From JBGQOG01 sp052113705 (lineage in GTDB: Bacteria; Pseudomonadota; Alphaproteobacteria; Rhodobacterales; Rhodobacteraceae), in NCBI RefSeq assembly GCF_052113705.1, contig NZ_JBGQOG010000012.1, positions 68,652-132,651 of the forward strand: 64,000 bases of DNA. Direction: 5' to 3'. Below the pieces are notes generated by a model. It was not told the DNA's origin. It saw nothing but the letters and a program-made list of their open reading frames with translations, and ran no database searches. The translations under genes were made by a program, and so were the position numbers. Of this stretch, positions 33,202 through 41,800 are shown one piece after another. Numbering within the stretch: the first letter of the stretch is position 1; the number at the start of each line of letters is the position of its first letter.

Positions 33202-34668
33202 TCAGCGCATCACGAAAGGATCCGGGATCGGCTCCTCCGAGATGCGCAGCCAGACGGTTTTCACCGTCGTGTAGTCAAGCGCGGCGGCCAGACCGCCTTC
33301 GCGGCCATGCCCCGAAAGTCCATGCCCGCCGAAAGGCGCGATGGGCGAGACCGCACGGTAGGTGTTCACCCAGACGATGCCCGCCCGCAGGCCGCGGATC
33401 ATCCGGTGCGCCCGTGTCAGATCGCGGGTAAAAACGCCCGAGGCCAGACCGTATTCGGTGTCATTCGCCAGATGCAGGGCTTCCGCCTCATCGGCAAAGC
33501 CCATGACGCTGAGCACGGGGCCGAACAATTCCTCGCGGCAGCAGGGTGCCTCGGGGGCGTTGGTGCAATCGAGGATGGTCGGCGGGTAGAAGGTGCCCGG
33601 CCCCTCGGGCAGCTGCCCGCCGCAGATCAGCACGGCCCCAGCGGCGACCGAGGCCTCCACAATCGCATGCAGCCGGTCGCGCTGACGCGGGGTGCACAGC
33701 GGTCCCATCTCGGTCGCGCGGTCATCCGGCGCGCCGATCACGATCTTTGCCGCCCGCGCTGTCAGCGTAGCCAGCATCTGATCCTTGATCTCGTTTTGCA
33801 CCAAAAGCCGCGAGCCCGCGACGCAGCTTTGCCCGGTGGCCGCAAAGATCCCGGCGATCTGCGCATTCACCGCGCTCTCCAGATCGGCATCGGCAAAGAC
33901 GATGAAGGGCGACTTCCCCCCGAGCTCCAGCGAGGTCCGCGCGAGGTTCTCCGCCGAGGCCCGCACCACCGCCCGCGCCGTGTCCGGCCCACCGGTAAAA
34001 GCGATATGGTCAACCCCGGGATGCGCGGTCAGCACCGCGCCGCAAGAGGGGCCAAAGCCGGTGATCACATTCACCACCCCCGGCGGAAACCCTGCCGCAT
34101 GCACCAGCCTTGCAAAGGCCAGCAGCGGTGCCGGGCCATCCTCGGAGGCCTTCAACACCACGGTGCAGCCTGCGGCCAGCGCCGGGCCCAGCTTCACCGC
34201 CGAGAGGAACAACTGGCTGTTCCAGGGCACGATGGCCGCCACCACGCCCACCGGCTCGCGCCGCAGCCAGACCTCCATGTCGGGTTTGTCGATCGGCAGA
34301 TGCGCGCCCTCGATCTTGTCCGCCAGCCCAGCGTAATAGCGATAATATTCCGCCACATAGGCGATCTGGGCCGAGGTTTCGCGGATGATCTTGCCGGTGT
34401 CGCGGGTCTCAAGCCGCGCCAGTTCGGGGGCCGCCGTCTCGATCAGATCGGCGAGTTTCAGCAAAAGCTTGCCACGCGCCGAGGCGGTCAGCGCGGGCCA
34501 GGCCCCCTGCCGGAACGCCCGGCCCGCCGCCGCGACGACGGCGTCCACCTCGGCCTCCCGCGCCTCGGCGATGGCGGCCCAGACCTCCCCCGTCGCAGGA
34601 TCGCGGCTGTCAAACCGCGCCACACCGGGATGAAAGGCACCGTCGATATAAAGATCAAAGCGTTCCAT
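33202..34668 (-). CDS. Aldehyde dehydrogenase
   Basis: A 488-residue NAD(P)-dependent aldehyde dehydrogenase. The catalytic Cys282 is in ATGQSCVAGSR, the general base Glu248 in LELGGKSP and Asn150 in IVPWNSQ. It oxidises an aldehyde, probably one freed in ring opening or deamination. It lies 9 bases downstream of the LLM monooxygenase gene. The substrate is unknown. Confidence 0.9.
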   Translation of the reverse strand: MERFDLYIDGAFHPGVARFDSRDPATGEVWAAIAEAREAEVDAVVAAAGRAFRQGAWPALTASARGKLLLKLADLIETAAPELARLETRDTGKIIRETSAQIAYVAEYYRYYAGLADKIEGAHLPIDKPDMEVWLRREPVGVVAAIVPWNSQLFLSAVKLGPALAAGCTVVLKASEDGPAPLLAFARLVHAAGFPPGVVNVITGFGPSCGAVLTAHPGVDHIAFTGGPDTARAVVRASAENLARTSLELGGKSPFIVFADADLESAVNAQIAGIFAATGQSCVAGSRLLVQNEIKDQMLATLTARAAKIVIGAPDDRATEMGPLCTPRQRDRLHAIVEASVAAGAVLICGGQLPEGPGTFYPPTILDCTNAPEAPCCREELFGPVLSVMGFADEAEALHLANDTEYGLASGVFTRDLTRAHRMIRGLRAGIVWVNTYRAVSPIAPFGGHGLSGHGREGGLAAALDYTTVKTVWLRISEEPIPDPFVMR

Positions 34669-34677
34669 GGTCCCTCC

Positions 34678-35715
34678 TCAGGCAAAAGCCGGCATGACCT
34701 CGGCGATGAAGCGTTCCAGCGAGGCTTTCTTGCGCGCGAAACTCATGCCGGTGTCGATCCAGAAGGAATATTCGTCATAGCCCAGGGCCTCATAGGCCTT
34801 CAGCCGCGAGATCACCTCATCCGCCGGGCCGATGACATTGTTGGACCGCATCGCGGCAGGTGAATAGAAGGGATGCGCGGCCATTTCTTCATCGCTGATC
34901 GGCGCCATCAGACCCTGCGAAATCGGGCGTTCGTTTTTGAACCAGGCGCCGAAATAGTTGTAAAAGCGGTTCACCTCGACCGCACCCAATTCCGCATCCG
35001 CCTCATCCGAAGCGACATAGGTATGGCGCAGCAGCATGATTTTCGGGCGCGGCACCTGCGGAAAAGCCGCACAGGCCGCGTTGAAATGGCCCATGAGCTT
35101 TTCGACCTCCTCATCGCCCATATGCAGTGGCGTCACCTGCACGTTATAGCCATGCGAGACGGCGAATTCATGGCTGTTCGGATCACGCGCCGCCACCCAG
35201 ATCGGCGGCCCCGGCTGTTGCAGGGGTTTTGGCGCCGAGGTGGATTTGGGGAACTGCCAATGTTCACCCTCATGCGTGTAATCCCCCTCCCACAAGGCCT
35301 CCACGGCGGGGATCAGCTCGCGCATTTTCTGGCCTGCGGTCCAGGCATCGAGACCGGGCGAAAGGCGTTCATATTCAAACATATAGGCGCCCCGCGCCAC
35401 GCCCAGCTCCAGCCGCCCGTCCATCATGATATCGGCCATCGCCGCCTCGCCCGCCAGCCGGATCGGATGCCAGAGCGGCGCCATCACCGTCCCGGTCCCC
35501 AGCCGCACATTCTTGGTGCGCCGCGCCAGATCGACCAGTGTCAGAAACGGGTTCGGCGCCATGGTGAAATTCATCGCATGATGCTCGCCCGACCAGATCG
35601 CATGCATGCCGCCCCGGTCGGCGATCTCGCACAGCGCAATCATCTCCTCATAGAGCTGGCGCTGATCCTCCTCCGGATCAATGCGCTCCATATGGATGAA
35701 GAGAGAGAATTTCAT
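34678..35715 (-). CDS. LLM-class flavin-dependent monooxygenase (luciferase-like)
   Basis: A 345-residue luciferase-like TIM-barrel monooxygenase using FMNH2 and O2. The N-terminal MKFSLFIHMERIDPEEDQRQLYEEMIALCEIAD, GMHAIWSGEHHAMNFTMAPNP and VRLGTGTVMAPLWHPIRLAGE are typical of the class. The neighbouring flavin reductase would supply reduced flavin. The RutA pyrimidine oxygenase and pyridine monooxygenases belong to the same class, so an N-heterocycle is a reasonable guess. It starts 3 bases after the flavin reductase stop. Confidence 0.88.
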   Translation of the reverse strand: MKFSLFIHMERIDPEEDQRQLYEEMIALCEIADRGGMHAIWSGEHHAMNFTMAPNPFLTLVDLARRTKNVRLGTGTVMAPLWHPIRLAGEAAMADIMMDGRLELGVARGAYMFEYERLSPGLDAWTAGQKMRELIPAVEALWEGDYTHEGEHWQFPKSTSAPKPLQQPGPPIWVAARDPNSHEFAVSHGYNVQVTPLHMGDEEVEKLMGHFNAACAAFPQVPRPKIMLLRHTYVASDEADAELGAVEVNRFYNYFGAWFKNERPISQGLMAPISDEEMAAHPFYSPAAMRSNNVIGPADEVISRLKAYEALGYDEYSFWIDTGMSFARKKASLERFIAEVMPAFA

Positions 35716-35718
35716 GGC

Positions 35719-36633
35719 TTAGCCTTTCGAGAACGGCCGGATTTCGCCAGCGATATGGTTTCCGACATATTGTCCAAAGTTTCCAAGGCGGCTTTCGGCG
35801 GCAAAGCGCGCCAGCATCGCCCGTTGCGCGGGGTCGGTGACATCGCCCATGCTGCTCTCGGTCATCGGCACAAAGGCCCCCTTGCGGCAGGTCCCGGCGC
35901 TTGCCGGGCACAGATGCACGATGAACTGCAATCCTCGCTCCATGTCATCATAGATCGCGAAAACCAGCCCCGGCGCCGCCTCAACCCCCACCTCGGCCAA
36001 CAGGGTATTCAGCGCCGCACGCCCGCCCGCAGGTCCGACCCGCACCTCGGGCAGCATGGTGCCGCCCGCGCCGTCATCGATCAGCAACACCTTGCCCTCA
36101 TGCGCCACAATCGCCCCCAGCACCACGCGCGGCCCGTGCTCCGCCTTCAGCGCGGTGCTGACCGGCGTCACATAGGTGCCGCGATAATAGCCAAGCGCGG
36201 GTTCAGTGCCCGCCTCGAACGCCTCAACCGCGCCCATCAGGATCGTGTGATCCCCCGCGTCAATCGCCTGCACCAGACGGCAGCCAAACCACGCAGAAAC
36301 GCCCCCGAGGATCGGGGCTCCATGGGGCCCTTCCGTCCAGTCGATGCCCTTGAAACGGTCATCCGAGCGGCGGGCAAAGGTGTTCGAGATGTCCTTTTGC
36401 GCCTCTGACAGCACGTTGATCGCAAAACCGCTGCCCTTGGTATAGGCCTCCAGATTGGCCGAGCGGTTGGAGATCGACACCAGCAGCAGCGGCGGATCGA
36501 GCGAGACGGAGGCAAAGGAATTGGCCGTAAAGCCCAGCGGTGCGCCCGCCTCATCCACGGCGGTGACCACGGTCACCCCGGTCATGAAACAGCCAAAGGC
36601 GTCGCGCAGCTGGCGGGTTGTGTCGATGGTCAT
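35719..36633 (-). CDS. Flavin reductase with an extra C-terminal Nudix-like domain
   Basis: A 304-residue protein. Residues 1-165 are a flavin reductase domain of the RutF/HpaC type (LRDAFGCFMTGVTVVTAVDEAGAPLGFTANSFASVSLDPPLLLVSISNRS split across about 8-57). After this comes a second domain from about 176 (RVVLGAIVAHEGKVLLIDD, LPEVRVGPAGGRAALNTLLAEVGVEA) that has the layout of a Nudix fold but a degraded Nudix box. The start at the ATG at 36633 overlaps the hydrolase stop in an ATGA. Its partner is the LLM monooxygenase just downstream. Confidence 0.82.
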   Translation of the reverse strand: MTIDTTRQLRDAFGCFMTGVTVVTAVDEAGAPLGFTANSFASVSLDPPLLLVSISNRSANLEAYTKGSGFAINVLSEAQKDISNTFARRSDDRFKGIDWTEGPHGAPILGGVSAWFGCRLVQAIDAGDHTILMGAVEAFEAGTEPALGYYRGTYVTPVSTALKAEHGPRVVLGAIVAHEGKVLLIDDGAGGTMLPEVRVGPAGGRAALNTLLAEVGVEAAPGLVFAIYDDMERGLQFIVHLCPASAGTCRKGAFVPMTESSMGDVTDPAQRAMLARFAAESRLGNFGQYVGNHIAGEIRPFSKG

Positions 36634-37436
36634 GCGCGCACTCCCTGTGCAGCGTCCAGCCCCAGCCAGAGCGCCATCTCGTGATTGACCCGCGCAGGCG
36701 CGGTCAGCGAAACCATATGCCGCGCACCCGGGATGACCACCGCCGCCGCGCCGGGGATTTCCCCGGCGATCTGGCGGGTCATCGCGGGGCTGGAGTTCAG
36801 ATCCCCCTCGCCCGTCAGCACCAGCGTCGGGCAGCGGATCTTGTTCAGGCGCCCGGCATAGACCGCATCGCCATGGGCAAAGGCGGCATAGGTCCGCGCG
36901 TAACCGACAGGATCCACCCTGCGCAGCCAATCCGCGACTTTGGCGCGCACCTCGGGGGCCTCGCCGACCCCGAACCACCGGGGGAGCGGCGCTTCGGGGT
37001 CGATCTCGCCTGCGGCCATCGCCGCGGCGCGGGCCAGCACCGCCGCGCGGGCCGCCTCATCGCGCCGGTAGACCGGGTTGAGCAGGCAAAGCCCCGAGAC
37101 CTGATCGGGATGCTCGACCGTCAGGCCCATGGCGATCAGCGCGCCCATCGAATGCCCCGCGACCGCCACCGGCCCCAGCCCAAGGGCCGCAACCGCCGCC
37201 GAGGTCCAGGCGACATAATCGGGCAGACGCGGCGCGCCCGGCAGGCTGGGGGTGGCGCCGTGACCCGGCAGATCCAGCGCGATCACCTCATGATGTGCCG
37301 ACAGGGCCGCGATCTGCGGCGCCCAGGCCATCGCACACATGCCGACGCCGTGCAAAAGCACCAGCGGCGCCCCGGTGCCCGCCCGCACCAGACCGATCGG
37401 GGTGCCGTCAGACGCTGGCAGGGTTGTTGAGATCAT
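36630..37436 (-). CDS. Alpha/beta hydrolase (RutD-like position)
   Basis: A 268-residue alpha/beta-hydrolase. The nucleophile Ser96 is in VAGHSMGALIAMG, the oxyanion stretch is LLHGVGMCAMAW, and a late His lies in PGARHMVSL. It overlaps the AA_synth gene by 29 bases and the flavin reductase by 4. RutD in the uracil pathway is also an alpha/beta hydrolase beside the monooxygenase and flavin reductase, so an ester, amide or carbamate made by the monooxygenase may be its target (inference). Confidence 0.87.
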   Translation of the reverse strand: MISTTLPASDGTPIGLVRAGTGAPLVLLHGVGMCAMAWAPQIAALSAHHEVIALDLPGHGATPSLPGAPRLPDYVAWTSAAVAALGLGPVAVAGHSMGALIAMGLTVEHPDQVSGLCLLNPVYRRDEAARAAVLARAAAMAAGEIDPEAPLPRWFGVGEAPEVRAKVADWLRRVDPVGYARTYAAFAHGDAVYAGRLNKIRCPTLVLTGEGDLNSSPAMTRQIAGEIPGAAAVVIPGARHMVSLTAPARVNHEMALWLGLDAAQGVRA

Positions 37437-38010
37437 TGCCGAGATCCTTAAGGTCTTGATAGCGGTCGCCAATGCGGTGGTGCGGACGTCCACCGATGGA
37501 GGCCCCGAGGGCCACGACGATCTCATCCGCCGCCGGGGCATCCGGGATGGCGAAATGGATCGTCAGGTAGTGCGAGCGGCGCCCCTCGTCATTCTTGTCC
37601 ATCAGCGGAATCATCACCGGCGCATTGGCCCCGCCCCGCGTGTTGCAAAAGGCCAGATAGCTCTTGGCACCCACGGCGCTGCGGTAGTGGTTGCCAAAGC
37701 GCAGCGTGTGGATCAGCGCCGAGGCATGCTCGACCTCGCCATCCAGCCCGACGATGGCGGCCTTGCCATAGCCCTCAACCTTGTCGCCGCCGCCAGCCGC
37801 CTCCAGGATCATGCCGGTGAGCAAGGCGCCCAGTTCCGGCGCAACCTCGGCGATCTCGGGTTTCAGGTCCTCGACAAAGCCCCGCCCCGCCCAGGGATTT
37901 TTCAGCACCGCCGCCGCCGCGATCATCTTGAGCGGCACCGGAGCCGTGCGTCCGCCCTCAATCAACGTGGTTTCGACATGCAGCAATGTTTTGCGGATGG
38001 CGATGGTCAT
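37408..38010 (-). CDS. Amino-acid-synthesis family protein (PF06684, DUF1185)
   Basis: A 200-residue member of PF06684. The first structures of this family were reported to have a Bacillus-chorismate-mutase-like fold with a suggested role in amino-acid metabolism; the reaction is unknown. KTLLHVETTLIEGGRTAPVPLKMIAAAAVLKNPWAGRG (about residues 7-45) is the conserved start, and FGNHYRSAVGAKSYLAFCNTRGG and YLTIHFAIPDAPAADEIVVALGAS follow. The ATG at 38010 follows GGAG-like spacing; earlier frame is rejected. It is the first gene of the nine-gene operon, and a palindrome is at 38040-38061. Confidence 0.82.
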   Translation of the reverse strand: MTIAIRKTLLHVETTLIEGGRTAPVPLKMIAAAAVLKNPWAGRGFVEDLKPEIAEVAPELGALLTGMILEAAGGGDKVEGYGKAAIVGLDGEVEHASALIHTLRFGNHYRSAVGAKSYLAFCNTRGGANAPVMIPLMDKNDEGRRSHYLTIHFAIPDAPAADEIVVALGASIGGRPHHRIGDRYQDLKDLGNDLNNPASV

Positions 38011-38036
38011 TGTCGACTCCTGTGTTTGACTGACGG

Positions 38037-38061
38037 TATGATTGTATACCATCATACAATC
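38037..38061. promoter_or_regulatory. Palindromic operator of the Rut-like operon and DUF1330 gene
   Basis: GATTGTAT, six bases, ATACAATC is a perfect 8-6-8 inverted repeat at 38040-38061. An interlaced repeat TATGAT...ATCATA spans 38037-38056. It lies in the 127 bases between the divergent PF06684 and DUF1330 starts. The TTGTAT..ATACAA form suits GntR/FCD-type regulators, but no regulator gene is adjacent. Confidence 0.75.
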
Positions 38062-38137
38062 TGTCAACCGGCGAGTTTGAGCAGGCCGGAAATCTGCGGC
38101 GCCGGAACGCAAGAAACGGAAAAGGAAGGATAAAATC

Positions 38138-38422
38138 ATGAGCACCTATTGGATTGCCCATGTCACCGTTACGGATGCGGCGGCCTATGCCGCGTATCAG
38201 GCGCGGGCAAAAGGCGTCTTCGAATCTTTTGGCGGCCGCTTTGTGGTGCGCGGCGGGGCGGCGGCAACGCTGGAGGGGCCCGCCTTTCAACGCCATGTCG
38301 TCATCCTGTTTCCGACCCGGGCCGCGGCCGAGGCCTGCTACGGATCCCCCGAATATCGCGCCGCGCGCGCGCTCCGGGCAGGCGCCGCAGAGGTGAGCAT
38401 CACGCTGGTTGACGGCGTTTGA
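38138..38422 (+). CDS. DUF1330 family protein
   Basis: A 94-residue DUF1330 protein (MSTYWIAHVTVTDAAAYAAYQARAKGVFESFGG is the family opening; YGSPEYRAARALRAGAAE the end), of the dimeric ABM/ferredoxin-like fold. Such small proteins are often monooxygenase-like or isomerase-like. It is divergent from the nine-gene operon and shares its palindromic control region, so it probably belongs to the same pathway. The ATG at 38138 is the clear start. Confidence 0.87.
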   Translation: MSTYWIAHVTVTDAAAYAAYQARAKGVFESFGGRFVVRGGAAATLEGPAFQRHVVILFPTRAAAEACYGSPEYRAARALRAGAAEVSITLVDGV

Positions 38423-38884
38423 GCGGCTGAGGGAAGCGGCACCGCACTGCAGAGATGCCCGGCGTCTTCCGACCACAATGCGTGTTCCGGCAGCCTCCGG
38501 CACGCAGGCCCGGCATCTTGACCCGGCATCTTGACCCGGTGGCGCAACCGCCGCCGAAGCCCGGGCCGGCCGCCTGCCGCAGGAATGCGGTCCGCCGGGT
38601 GCTGGTCCGGTCGACCAGCCGCACCATCGCGCGACGGCCAGACCGATGCCGCACCCCGCACCAGCACCCATGCGTGGCGCTGCGTCCCCCTTTCGTCCGG
38701 CGACCGGGAGACCCGCGGGCCTTCCTGGCACCAAAATCCGCCCGGAACGCAAGCCGCAGTATCGGCACCCGAAACACCCCTTCCGGGGCCAAAAATATCG
38801 AGGCATCGGGGCGCACCAAGCCCGCGCATTAACCATGGCTTAGCGCCTCTCTGACAGGGTGGCGGGACATGGAGTAAAGAATTT
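38423..38884. other. 462-base gap before the octad-repeat gene
   Basis: No gene was recognised. The region holds a 13-base tandem repeat (38509-38539) and, near 38868-38876, a GGAG ribosome site for the next gene. Open minus-strand frames here are arginine-rich shadows. Confidence 0.5.
38509..38539. repeat. 13-base tandem repeat, 2.4 copies
   Basis: CCCGGCATCTTGA occurs twice in direct succession (38509-38521, 38522-38534) and is followed by a third partial CCCGG (38535-38539). Function unknown. Confidence 0.85.
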
Positions 38885-41800
38885 ATGACCAGCATCGGAA
38901 CGGTCAGCACGCTGACCACGGCCCAGATCAAAGCCCTGCCCACCACCAGCGTGGGAGCCTGGGATACCGCATTCATTGCGATGTTGGACAAAACGCAGAT
39001 CGGCGCCCTGTCACAGGCCCAGGTCTCCGCCCTCAGCACGGATGCTGTCGCCAGCCTCTCCGCCGGGCAATTGTCCGCTCTTTCGGCGCAGGCGATGCCC
39101 GGTCTGACCGGCGCACAACTCGGGGCGCTTTCGGGCGATCAGGTCAGCGGTTTCACGCGCGCGCAGGTGGCCGCGCTGACCAGCGAACAGATCGCGGGCC
39201 TTGGCACCGACACCGCCGAGGCGCTGACACCGGCGCAAATCGCCGGCCTGAACGCCCGGCAACTGGCCGCCCTGACACCCGCCGCCATCGCGACCTTTTC
39301 GGGCGAAGACATTGCGGCCATCAGCAAAAACGCCATTTCGGGCCTGACGAACAGCACCCTCGCCGCGCTGACCACCGACCAGATGCCCGCATTAACCCCG
39401 ACACAGATTGCCGCGCTCAAACCCGCGCAGGTCGGGGCGCTGACGCCGGATCAGACCCGGACCCTCGCGGCGGCGCAGCTCAAGGCACTCACCGCGAGCC
39501 AGATCGGGGCCTTGAGCGCGGCGCAGATCGGCGTGCTGTCGGACGACCAGATTGCCGCCATCCCGGCGAAATCAATGGCCGGGATCAAGTCAGGTCAGGC
39601 CGAAGCCCTCTCTCCCGCGCAGGTTGCCAGCCTGACGCCGGGTCAGATGAACGCGCTGACGGGCCCGCAGATCACCGCTTTGGGCGGCAGGCTTGCCGGA
39701 TGCAGCGCAGAGGTCCTCGCCGCAATCAAACCAACCGCCATCAACGGCATGTCGCAAGACACGATTGCCGCGTTGAGCGGCGATCAGATTGCCGGGCTGT
39801 TGCCCAGCCAGATGGCGGGTTTGACACCCGGCCAAATGGCCGCCTTCAGCCCGAGCCAGACGGCCAGCTGGTCCCTGACGCAGATCCGGGCGCTGGGCGC
39901 CAAACACATCGAGGCGGTTGCGGGGCCGACGCTCGCGGCGCTCTCGGCCGAGCAGATCGCGGTGATTTCCCCCGCAGCCATCGGCGGACTGACCAGCGCC
40001 CAGATGTCGTCGCTTTCCCAGACGCAGCTTGCGGCATTGACCCCCGCCCAAGCCGCCAAGATGGGTTTCAGACAGATGTCCGGGATCAGCCCGGACATGC
40101 TGGCCACCCTGTCCCCCGCCGTCACTACCGCGCTCAACCCTGCGGCCCTCGGCGGCCTTTCGGTCGACCAAATGGCCGCGCTGACCGCCGATCAGGTTGC
40201 CGCCCTCACAACGAAACAGATCAGCGCCCTGAAGCCCGCGCAGATCGCGGCGTTCGACAGCACCCAGATCAATACCCTCTCCGAGGGCCAGATCAGAATG
40301 CTGAACGGCCCGCAGGTGGCGGCGCTGGGCGCGGCGCATATCGGCGGCCTGTCAGAGGCGCAGACCGGCGCGCTGAGCGCGGGCGCGGTTGCGGGCCTGA
40401 CCACGGCGCAGGTTGCGGCACTGACGCCAGCGCAGGCCAGCAGCCTGAACGCGGCCCAGATCGCCGCGCTGACGTCAAAGCAAACCGCCGCGCTGAGCGG
40501 TGAAGCACTGGCCGCCCTCGCCCCCGCCGCGATGGCGGCGCTTAGCAAAACCGCGATCACCGGGCTGAGCAGTGATCAGATGGCAGCGCTGGACGCGGGG
40601 CAGCTGAGCGCCCTGACCGCGGGCCAGATTGCAGCATTGAAAACCACGCAGATCGCCGCGCTTTCGCCGGAGCAACTGGGGGCCTTCGGCAGCAGCCAGC
40701 TCGCGGCCCTCACCGCGGTGCAGCTTGGCGCCATCGCCCCGGACCGGCTCGCCAGCCTGTCCGAGGCGCAATTGGCCACCCTCTCGCCCAAAGCACTGCC
40801 GGGATTGACCGGTGCCCAGCTGACCGCACTGGACCCGGCACAGATCTCCGGCATGACCACGGCCCAACTGGCGGCCCTGACCCTCGGCCAGACCGGGGCG
40901 CTCGGCGCGGACACCATCAGCCTGCTGACCCCTGCCAGTATCGCCGCCCTCAGCCCGGCGGGGATCTCCGGGCTCATCCCGGCCGCCGTGGCGGCCCTCG
41001 GCGAGGATCAGCTAGCCGGGTTGAGCGGCAAACAGCTTGCCGGGTTGAAAACAGCGCAGATTTCCGCGCTGACCCCGGCACAGATCGGCGCCCTCGCGCC
41101 GGGGCAGATCGCTGCGCTGAGCGCAGGGCAGATCTCGGCGATTGCGCCCGCGTCACTGTCCGGCCTGACGGCAGAGCAGATTGCCGCCATCAAATCCACC
41201 GCCATCACCGGCATGACAGCAGCGCAGATCGGCACGCTGAGCGAGACCCAGGTGCAGGCGCTGACATCCGCGCAACTGGCAGGCCTTACCGCCGCACATG
41301 TTGCCGCGCTGAGCGATAATTCCCTGATCGCCTTGCCCTCGGCCAGCCTCTCCTCGCTGAGCCCGGCGGCGGTTGCCGGGCTCTCGGGCGATCAGATCGC
41401 CGCACTGTCGCTGGCACAGATCAGCGGCCTCATCACCGCCCAGATCACGGCGCTGAAACCCACCCAGATGAGCAGCCTGACCACCGCACAGGTCGAGGCG
41501 CTGTCGGGCAGCCAGATCGGGGCGCTTGGCGCGACGCAGGTGGCGGCGCTGTCGCTGCCCGCCCTCGGCGCATTGGCCGTGGGGCAGGTCACCGCCCTCA
41601 CCCCCAAGGCCATCGCCGGGTTGACCGCGTCACAGGTTGCCAATCTGTCGCGCGATCAGGTGGCGGCGCTGTCGACGGGCCAGATCGGGGCGGTCACCGC
41701 CACCCAAAGCGCCGCGCTGACCGCCCCGATGATCGAGACCTTCGCGCAAGGTGACATCGCCGCGCTGAGCGCCACCGCCACCGCAGGACTGACACCCGAA

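Noticed and set aside
38338..39039. Minus-strand frame of 233 codons upstream of the octad gene
   Set aside because: It overlaps the DUF1330 end and the octad start, has no family motif and is Arg/Gly/Ala-rich.
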